Shown piece by piece: positions 49,236 through 58,803 of a stretch of DNA of 64,000 nucleotides. Positions within the stretch are counted from its first letter, which is position 1; every line of letters starts with the position of its first letter. The notes under the pieces are model-generated. The model searched no databases, had not been told where the DNA came from, and saw only the letters and a list, made by a program, of their open reading frames with translations. Location of the stretch: contig NC_066316.1 in NCBI RefSeq assembly GCF_022539315.1, positions 103,410,179 through 103,474,178 on the forward strand, read 5' to 3'. The DNA is from Serinus canaria. Lineage: Eukaryota > Chordata > Aves > Passeriformes > Fringillidae. A program made the position numbers and the translations under genes.

Positions 49236-52200
49236 AACAGCTTCTCTTGCCCATGGGCAGTCTGTCCCCATGCTGCTAGTTGAAAGTGCAAAGAGCAGCC
49301 CAGCCCTCAGAATGTGACCATGCTCTTCCTCTTGCAGGGGCAAGAGGCATATGGGATTTAGAGACCCTCAGCTCTGCCACCATCTCCAGACTGCAGAGAC
49401 CAGCCTTCAGATGCCTTTCTTTACTGTGTAGTGCAAGAACTACTGAAAACACGTAGTTGTTCTCTGTAATAAACAACAGAATATTTGGGTCCAAGATTGT
49501 CATTAGTATTAAAGTGGGTGAGGGAAGGCAGGGGGACAGGAAAACATTTAAACACTTATTCCTGAAACTTCAGCATACTTTTCAGTCCCCCTAGAGTCCT
49601 TGTGTACCTGAAGAAGAACCACAGCACTGAAGGCTGTGCAGCTCTGGAGGGGAAATGCCAGCAGTGCTGTGTGAAGATTGTACCATGGTGTTTCTCATTG
49701 CTCCTCCTCTTTTAACGTGGATGAAGGCAAAGAAAGGAGCTGGAGGACTGATGGGAAGACAAGTAAACTTCTCAAGAGGCAGTGCTGAAATAACATGCAA
49801 AGTTCCCTAAGTGGCCAAGGGATTGTGTTGTGCAGGATTTATTTTCCCATTTATGAAACTGGGGATCAGTGTAGGAGCCCTCTTCATGGAATAATTTCTG
49901 ATCTTTTTTTTCTGTAAGATGTTTCCTAGATCAATATTAATGCCTCCATGCTCAAGAGAATTTGGAGTTTATGCTGCCTCATGCAGAGAAAATGTGAGGA
50001 GCCCCAGGTAACCTTCTATTCCTGCAGGTAGGGAAGGGGAGGCATGGTCTGAAATGTGCTACTGGGGCAGCAGGAACACAAGCTGGAGCAGGCATTAGAG
50101 GCAGTGGGGCTTGGTAAGGAGGGAAATGAGCTCAATGCATAGAAAACACACACTTTCCCAGAGTAATACAACTTCTCACAGTATGGTATTATGTAAGTTC
50201 CCACCCCAGCCTAAATTTCCTTTCTAGGCAGGAGCCAGAGTGAGGACATGGCTTCAGAAATCCTAATGGAACCACAGAAACTGTCTGAGGATTCCCAGCT
50301 TCAGTTCCCAAACACAGGGACATCACTTTCAGAAACACCAGGAAGCTGGACTGCCTTGTTCCAAGTGGCCAGTTTCTCCTTGATATATTCAAAAGGAATC
50401 TAAAGAAGCCTCACTTATTTATGTGAAAGGGACTTTGTTGGTTGCTGACTTGCACTGGGACATGTGGCACAGGCCTGAAGCAAATCAGTAAATACAGAAA
50501 TATTCTCTTGAGAAGGAAAGGGTGGGGCAGAGGACATGGTAATTACATGTTCTCCATGAGTGCTGCTTTTCTTTGTTTGCCCAAAGCAGCTTTGGAGAAA
50601 GCATTCCTAATTGCATATTTCTCATTTGCACTGCCTTTTTGTTCCCCTCAAAAAATGCTCCCTTTAAGAAGGTTTGTCATCCTTTGCATGGAGTCCAACA
50701 GCAGTGGGGGATAACAGAATACATGGCTGGTGGATGATGATCTGGGATGCTCTCCTGGAAACCTTGACTTGTGTCAATACCAGCAGTATTCAGAGGCCAA
50801 AGCTCGATGCAGAGTGGCTCTAACAAGTCACATGCTCCTAGGGGGTATGCTGCTGTCCTTTTTCTCCTTCTTTAAGCTCTTCAGCTTTACTACCTCTGAG
50901 AAGGTGTGAAGAGCAGGACTTGGAAACTGAATGCAGGATCTATACTTTGCTGAGAACTATGCAGAATGGGACACGTTGAGAGAAGGACAACAGTGATGAA
51001 TGGGGACATCCTGTTGAGTGAAAAACAAGAGAACTTGCCACAGTATTTACTTATCTTGGCAATAAACAAGGGTGCCCTTGTTCCCCTCAGACCAAAAGTT
51101 TCTAGCCCTAAGTCATCTTTTGACATCACCTGCTTTGCCTCAGGTAGCACTGGAATCAAGTGGCTTATCACTGGAACAGTGTGAGTACTTCCCCTGCCAG
51201 GACCTGCTGGTTTGGAGACACTGGCTGACTTGGCTCTACCTGTAAGACCTCTGTCCACCACGGGCCATGGGAGTGGAGAATGTAGGGGAGTACCAGAGGA
51301 AAAGCTGCAATGCACCTCAACAACAAAGTGAACAGGCCAGCGAGCAGTCTCTTGCACAATGCTGGAACAAAATGGAACAGAAACCCACCTCTTTGGAAAG
51401 GAGCAGCAGCCTCAAAGGGCTCAGTGTTTGGCTGTGATTTTCCCATAGATGTGTTTTTACAGCTGTGGTTAATGTGTGACTAATCCTTACTGTGCAGTAA
51501 CCACACAACCACTCCTTGGAGCGGCGTGAGCGCAAGGCAGTTTTGGGTCGGAAATAGAGATAGTAACATCTGAAAAGAATTCTTAAAACTGACAACACTT
51601 CTGAGCAGGGCTCTAATCATTTATGCCATGCCTGAGAAACTTGCAGCCAGCTCCAGTGTATATATACATATACATATATATACATATATATATATATATG
51701 TACAACAAAAAAGACAAACCATCTCCCAAGAACAATAAAAAAAGGCTTGTGTTCCCAGGCAGCTGCTATCAAACATTAACTGCACTATTTGAGCAGGAAG
51801 AGCAGACTCCACCAGCACTTTCAAGAGCATTTTCAAACTCTCTTTTCCTCCAGTAGTACACTAATAGCAATAATAATAATAAAGTCACATTTCAGTCTGA
51901 ACAAAAGGTAGGTAATATTGCTCCAAAACAGCCAAATTCATATTTTTCTCTGTGCCACCCTGAGAACAATAAAATTCCTAGAAGTTCTTGAGCCATTGCT
52001 CTGTGTTATGAGGACTGAACACTCGCTTGTTTCATCAAGTTATTCATAAAGGCAACTTGACTCCTTCATGTTCTGAATGAGAAATGACATCAGGGCTGTG
52101 TGTTGCATGTAGCTGCACGTACAGTCCCGCTCTCTGTGTGCCAGTCCCTGAAGGGCTGGCCAGGCCCTGGTGTCCATTCAGGTTGGCTCTGACCATGACT

Positions 52201-53556
52201 GACATGACTTCTGATTGCCAGCAAAGTCAGCTTTACAGATCTTCTCCAGGTATGGACAGATAAGCAATTAGATGGGCCATCTGCTGCCTTGTTTAGATAC
52301 ATGCCAACTCTTTCTTTTTTTTTTTTTCCTTTATTTTGAGGGGTTCTACTCTGGTTGTATTTGTTAAAATACAACCATGTTCTTTAATGGCCTTAATAAA
52401 TTATTTCAGCCTCAATTCTAATTGGTTCGATTTTGTTTTGCACAGACATCCTAAACTTCAACACTTTTAAGCTTTCCTCAGCTAATGTTTTGTGTAAGAC
52501 AGTCTGTGTGTGTCTGTTAGAATAACAAACTCCATGATTTCTTGTGGTCACATACTGTCACACACCATCCCACACTGGCACCCAGCACATCCCCTAAGAA
52601 CAGCAGCAGGCTCATGCTAAGGGGGCATCAAGAGAAGGAGCCCCTTGCTCTCAGCATGTACTACTTCCTAATCTGATGGGAGTCAGGCACCAGAAGAGAG
52701 AGGAATCTTATGCAGAACCTGCATTTCTCAGCTCCTGCTGAGTTTCTGCGGGCACTCAAACCCTGTCCACTCAGGAGGACATGCAACCTGGTTTGCCACA
52801 TGAAGGAAACAGCTGTCCAGTCTCCTAAGGCACAGCTTCTCGGGTTTCTGTAGAAGGAGAAATGCACTGGTGGTATCAGGATAAGTTTCTTCCAGGCTGC
52901 CCCACTCCTTTCCTCATGTCCCTGCCCTCACCTCAGTCATCTGCAGCAGCCCCAGCTGTGTACAGGAGGAATCCAGCTGGCTCCTGCCTATGGCTCCCAG
53001 AGGTAAGGCAGGTGAGATAGGTTTTGGGAGTGGATTTTTTGAGGCTTGGGGGTTTGTGGTTGTTTTCTTCTGCATACTATTTTCAAATGCATTGCATATC
53101 AGAGGGGTACCACAGTTTGGGGACCCCTGGCCTTGTGACACATGTTAAGCATACCACTCTCTCCCACACAGGTTCTCAGGGGCCAGGAATGCTTTGATGG
53201 TTGGCTCAGACAAGTAGGGGTTTATGCTGAGGACATTTTTATACAACAGTGTCACGTGGCTTTGGTTAAACTGGAACAGCTGGGCTGTGGGGTCTAGGAT
53301 CTGTCCAAACCCTAATATTTATTTTAAAATCACACCTATTTATCCTTTGCTCTATGCCATTTTAAAGCAGGATTTTTTACTTTTAAAAGCACCTAATATT
53401 TTCTGACTTTTTAAAGTTTAGTAATTCAGTGATTACCCTTCCCTTGTTCCTATTTTAATTTCTCATTAGCACATGACTGTGCGTCCATGCAGATGCATAA
53501 TCACATGTAGATGTATACATGTGTGAGCACAGAGAAGAGTACAAACCACCTCACCA
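49236..53556. other. No gene seen
   Basis: Unique noncoding DNA with the microsatellite at 51658 and a T-rich run near 52314-52328. Confidence 0.55.
51658..51703. repeat. TA/CATA microsatellite
   Basis: About 46 bp of alternating tatatacata units, the source of a spurious Tyr-Ile frame. Confidence 0.93.
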
Positions 53557-54111
53557 TTAATGGAATGATTCTCCAAGTTTAAATTTTTTAAATATTTGTA
53601 CTTGCCAATTTATTTTTTCTTTTCTTCTTGTTCCCATATTATTCTTTTGCCTAAATTGTTCATCCCCATCCCTGGTACTGTCCTTTACCATGACAAGCAT
53701 GCAGCAACTGTACAACCAGACTGTCACTCTGTGTTTTCCTGGACAAACCAAACACCATTAGTTTACTGTGGGAAAAGACTCTGTTCTCCCACATAATGTT
53801 TTTCCTCTGTTCCTTCCCAACATGAGTTAACCTTAGACCATGTAGGTGATGGTAAGCAAAGGGCTCACCAGTTCTTTGTATAATGACACCCATGGTGCCA
53901 ACAATTCCCTCTCCTTGCTGGAAATATTTGCTGGCTACTACATCCTGTATTATTTTTTCCTTTTTTACAGCTACATCACACATAATTATTCTAAGATTGA
54001 CTAATTCACCTAGCCTTTTCTCCACCTTTTATTCCCAGGTTAGAGCAGCAATTCCTTTTGTTATCCCCTTCATGCCTGACCTTGTCATGTTGAAGTTGAC
54101 CCTAAATGTTA
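53557..54111 (-). pseudogene. Degraded reading frame of unknown origin
   Basis: The minus strand is nearly open for about 150 codons from 54111 to 53660, interrupted by one TAA (about 54033). A second frame stays open from 53751 to 53557 and overlaps its end. The text looks protein-like (for example KKEKIIQDVVASKYFQQGEG) and is Lys/Gln rich. I could not place it in a family; a decayed transposon or endogenous viral element is possible but unproven. No flanking terminal repeats were found. Confidence 0.2.
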
Positions 54112-56489
54112 CTTGTCAGAATATAAATCTATCCTTCATACTCTAAAATTGTCTAGGGTGCCCAAATTCCCAACAGCAAATGCAATTCTGTGTATTTCCT
54201 TCTATGTCAGACAGTATTTAGAAAGATGTCCCCAAAATGAGGTCTTTTCTCCCTACTAACTCTCTGCCTTGCATAGTCTGCTGCTGGCTACTTAGCTGAT
54301 TTCTCACCACTTTACAATTCTTCCACTAATCCCTAGCTTCCTCCTTTTGATTATTCATTTTCTGTGTGGCACTGATAACTTCTAATTGAACTTCACTAAA
54401 GCAAAAGATTGCCTTTGACTGAAAAAAGTCTGCAAACAAAAAGCAAGATATCAGATTAGGCAGGCAAATCTACTTTTGGTGAATCTATTTTGTGCTGTAT
54501 ATGATCATCCTACCTTTTAATTTCTTTATCCATCAGATCCTTTTGTCAGACCCTGCATACTGCTGAGGTTGCACCTTCTCCTTAGTGAAGACACTGCACT
54601 TCATTTTCTGAAGTAAAATTGCTGTCTTCTAACTTGACAAACTTATTAAAAATTCTGTCCATCAGGCTTGCAGTTTCATGACCTAAACACTGCCCCAGAA
54701 TGCTAAGTAACTATTTGGTTTTGAGCCTCTACCTCACCTCTTGCATATTTAAAAGCTTAGGGGCTTTTTTTGTTTTGCAGCTATCTCAAAGGGAGCGAAT
54801 TTCACCCTGCACCTTCATTCCACCACTCATTTTCATCAATATACACGCTAGTCCTGATGAAGACTCAGATAAGGCATTTATGAAATGCCTGACATAGTTT
54901 TTCTTCTCAGCACCCCTGTAGAGTGGCTCTCTTTTTCCTCCTGTTCTCTATTTCAATTACAAGATTACACAGCCTTTTAGATTTGCTTTAGCTTCCTTTA
55001 TAGGCACTAATACAACCTGACAAAGTGAGAATTGTGAAAAGTCCTCCTTCTCTCATAGTTTGCCTTCTTTGACATTCAGTGCATTTACACCCTCCAGCTC
55101 ATTTTTCCAGAACAAAGAAGGGGTCAAATTTTTCTGCCAGCCACATTCTTTGCATCTCACTTGTGAACAAGAGCAAATGTGATAATTGCTCCAGCATGGA
55201 TGAAGAAGAAAGTCAGGAAGCACAGTGAACAGAAATGTGACTCAGGAAAACCCAGGCCAGCCTGTGCCAAAGCAGGAGGCAGACCAGCCCTCCTGTAAAT
55301 AATTCTCTCTTGGTACAACAAAATTTCTCTGAAGTGCACACAGAGGATCTGACAAGTGTTGCACTTGCAGGGATTTTCACACAGGAATTTCTCACTTCCC
55401 TTAGCACTTCATTTTATTCCCTCCCTGCTGCTTTAACTTCAGATATTATCACTAACTAGAAAAGGGGAAGCAAAAGTCTTGGTAGCCCCTAAGGAAGTGA
55501 ATTCACAGCTGGTAAGGCCCTGCAATGCAAACCAGCCAACTCTGATCTTACACAGGTCTAGCCAGTTTAAAGGACTGGCAAAGCTGGCATGAAGTTAAAA
55601 AGCACTTTTCAGTTGTATTTAACTATGGAAACAAGTCTTAAATTCAACCCTTCAATCCTTTTGCCTGGATTCAAAACCTACTGATTTCCAAGATTCCTCC
55701 AAATGTTTGGGTTTTTCTGTAAACATAGCCCTCCATGGTTCCAGTGTAAGTAACTAAAAATACATTGGCCAGTTTTACAGAACAAAAATTAAGTTTCTTG
55801 CAGTCCAAAACCTTACAAAAGTAAATAATTGTAAAGCTGCAGTAAGACACATCCAGACAGACAGCAGCTCCTGATTTCCTTGTTTTGTGAAGGGAATAAT
55901 TTTCCTCTACTTCTGTGTTGCTCCATCTCCTCCCACAGAAGCCGTGGCACCCAGAGTAATTGATGTTGCACAGCAGAACACTAAGGTCAGGCCTGCTCTG
56001 TTCTCCTCCCTTGGGGGTACAGTCTCCAATTCACCGTGCAAACCAGGTTTTAGGGAAGGTTTGGGGCTGCCCTCCTACAGTCCCCTCTGCTCTCAAACTC
56101 CTGAGGGCAGAAGATGAGGAGCTGGAGGAAACCCTGTGGAAGATTTACAACTTTTATCACCATTTTGGGAATGGTGACATTGTGCACAAAGAGAGGTCCC
56201 AAAATCAGAACCAGCATGAAATGTTGCTAACAAAGCCATTTCATTCAAGTCTCCACTGGAGCCCATTTGTATCCCACACCAGTGCCTCCAGCCAGAGCAG
56301 CTCACTGCAACCAGAACACTCAGGCCACACTCTGACCCTTCAAATGCTGAACTGAATCTCTGTTTCTAGCCCCAAAATTCACAGTTCTGTAACCCAAAAT
56401 CCTTAAAGACTTAGGCAGTTTTAAAACAACATCTACTTTTTGAAGTATTATACACAACAATGTTCGCAGACAGACTGTGTCAGACACAT
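54112..56489. other. No gene seen; 3' flank of SDC1
   Basis: T-rich in its left half. No exon or interspersed repeat recognised. It lies immediately downstream of the inferred SDC1 cleavage site. Confidence 0.5.
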
Positions 56490-56505
56490 TCTTGCCAAAA
56501 TGCCA

Positions 56506-56511
56506 TTTATT
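56506..56511 (-). terminator. SDC1: SDC1 polyadenylation signal AATAAA
   Basis: TTTATT on the plus strand is AATAAA in the SDC1 sense. It is the only canonical hexamer I see between the stop codon and here, and TGTGTCTG and TTGTTGTGT follow within 60 nt. Use of this site is inferred. Confidence 0.65.
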
Positions 56512-57867
56512 GCAGTATACCTTTACATGGCATACAGATAACCCAATGCTGCATCTTCTGTCAGAACTCATATTTCATTTGTACCACTTAAATAACACAG
56601 AATGTCATGTTTGTTTCACAAACTGTCAGTTAAGACTACCAAAATATACAGTTTTTTTTTTCCTTTCCCCCTAACAAGGTTGTGAGGTACAACTGAATTT
56701 TACTACTTTATCTTCCTGTGCTTTACAAGAACCTTTTCATAGATAGACCTATCAAACATTTCTACATTCCTATACAAAGCAAAGAATTACAGCTGAAATT
56801 AACACCATCTGGTCATTGCATTAACCTATAAAAATTCATCCAGTAAAAAAAAAAAAAAAAATCCAAAATAAAAAAAACAAACAACTGAAAACAGAACAAC
56901 CCTAACAAAAAACCATAATGGTTGTTACAGTTTTACTTAAAAAACCAGCCAGCTACACATATGCACAAGTTCTCCACGTGCATAAAGAAGTGTTTGGAAT
57001 CAAGACATTTTGGGGTTTTTTCCTTGTGTTTGCAGCAAAGGCACCAATTTTAGCTGCATGGCAGCTCAGAAGTGTTTTATACTTCATTTAAATTACACAG
57101 GTTTATAAGTTTGTCTGTTAACGTGCAACATTTGTACCAACTGTTGCAATATTGTCCAATATACTCTGATCATTCCCTCTGGCTCAACAGTACAAATATT
57201 TACATCAGCTGTAAACACTCCTCCACCCACCCCATACCTTCTGCACTGAGTGATGAGGAACTGAAGTGGCAAGAAGCTACCCAAAGGCAGAGCCAAAGTA
57301 AGGCTTGTACAGAACACCACACTTGTGTTCGCATGGTTTGAGATGCTCTGGAGAACTCCAGACCCCCAGAGAGGCCCCAGTGCCTGACATCTGAGAGCAC
57401 ACTGACCACACACAGCTTCAAGCACCCACACTGCGCTCAGGGGGTGCTTTTCTGCCCTTACTAGACTGACATCCCTGGAGTGGCTTCTCTCCAAAGTGCA
57501 GGAACAGCTTCCAAGGAGCTTCTCCGGAGTAGCGAGAGTAAAGCACACCAACTGTTGTATCTGTTTAAGGCCACCTACACTCAGCCTACCCCAGGCTCAT
57601 TTCAGATGCTTCTTTACTCCTTAGCTGCAGTCATGAGGTGCTGCTTTCCACCTCCCAGCCCTGTGTGCCACGGCACCCTGTGGCACAGAGGGCAGAGCGT
57701 GATCCGAGACAGCCGTGGTGACCGGAGGTGCTACAACACGGCCCGGTCACCTGCTGCTGCCCAGGGTAAGATCAGACAGCAGGACAGCCAACCTCCACTC
57801 AGCACCTAGGAAAGGGAATGTCTGAGATGAGACTGCTTGGAAAAAACCTACTTCTTACCTAAGCCTT

Positions 57868-57885
57868 GAGAGAGAGAGAGAGAGG
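57868..57885. repeat. (GA)n repeat within the SDC1 3' UTR
   Basis: Nine GA units; in the mRNA sense a CU tract. Confidence 0.9.
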
Positions 57886-58403
57886 GTAGTGGGACAGCCC
57901 AACACTATGGGTAAAATTTACTCTCCACTTAGTGTTGGGGTTCTTGGGGTTTGTTTTTTGCTAGTGTATGTACCAGCTGCTTAGGAGCTGGTTCTGAGTA
58001 TGGGATAATGCTTCCAAAATATAAGTTATTTTAAACCACGTGACAGTCATTTGTTTACCTTGCCCCTCACACCTCCTTTTGTCAGAGATCAAGTTCAGCT
58101 TGATGTTTCATAGGCATTAAGTGCTCCAAATACAGCTGTCAGAAAGAGCTAGAGGATAGCAGTGTACCAAATGTCTGCCCAGCACAGCCACTTGTTACAC
58201 TCAAAACACATCTATGAGTTAAATAGGAAGGACCCCTGCTATACAGAATTTGAGCACTGATAATTGGTTATTCTTGCTAGCCCTTTCCCTAAATATCAAG
58301 AGTTTTATACATACAGTGCTCCCTTATCTTCTCCCCACGGCCTGTCCCAGCAGTCTTTAGATAAACCAAAGTGAGTTTAGGAACTTGCAGTTCCAGTTCT
58401 GTT

Positions 58404-58431
58404 AAAAAAAAAAAAAAAAAAACAAAAAAAA
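58404..58431. repeat. A-rich homopolymer within the SDC1 3' UTR
   Basis: Nineteen A, one C, eight A on the plus strand, giving U tracts in the transcript. A second A17 run lies at 56845-56861. Confidence 0.93.
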
Positions 58432-58636
58432 CCCCCAAGTTGTGCAAGAAAGCAGGGAATGTTCAATGAATCCAGATCTACTTTGTAGTTAAAAAATTTC
58501 CAATGGCAAAGTGGTATGGGCAAATAACCCAATGATCATATGGCTTAAGTTTAATGCAAAGCACACTAGGAGGTCCACGTGCAGGGAGAGAAGAGTCCAA
58601 GAAAGATGGAATAAGAAGTGTCCTGAAGAGCAGTGT

Positions 58637-58803
58637 TTATGCATAGAATTCCTCTTGTTTGTGTGGTTTTTGGTATCCTCCATTAGACTGTTTTGGTTCA
58701 TCCAGTGAATAGCTGCCTTCATCTTTTTTCTTCATTCTGTACAGCATAAATGCAACTAGAAACACTGCAAACACCAAGCCTACAAGTCCTCCAGCAATAA
58801 CAC
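58637..58803 (-). CDS. SDC1: SDC1 exon 5: transmembrane helix and cytoplasmic tail
   Basis: The terminal coding exon of 167 bp, with acceptor ...ctccccttccag/GTGTTATT and stop TAA at 58639-58637. It encodes a 21-residue hydrophobic helix starting VIAGGLVG, the invariant C1 motif [10 protein letters not shown], the variable segment [18 protein letters not shown], and the C-terminal PDZ-binding EEFYA that recruits syntenin and CASK-type proteins in the family. The tail is 33 residues. The human tail, as I recall it, is 34, with an alanine between NGG and YQKP that is absent here. Confidence 0.97.

Larger units (their letters stand above)
56490..58636 (-). other. SDC1: SDC1 3' untranslated region
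   Basis: About 2.1 kb between the stop codon and a canonical AATAAA (minus strand, 56511-56506). A GT-rich stretch follows at about 56490-56455, as expected downstream of a cleavage site. The exact end is inferred. An ATTAAA at 58555-58550, only about 85 nt after the stop, could serve as a proximal alternative. In the mRNA sense the UTR contains two long U tracts (complements of the A runs at 58404-58431 and 56845-56861) and a CU repeat (57868-57885). No coding exon is seen inside; open frames here on both strands are short and without family resemblance. Confidence 0.75.

Noticed and set aside
49831..49870. MIR-like text (cccatttatgaaactgggga)
   Set aside because: Only about 20 bp of similarity; not enough to support an element.
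58637..58803. Assignment as syndecan-3 instead of syndecan-1
   Set aside because: The variable region [15 protein letters not shown] follows the syndecan-1 pattern; syndecan-3 has a different segment there.
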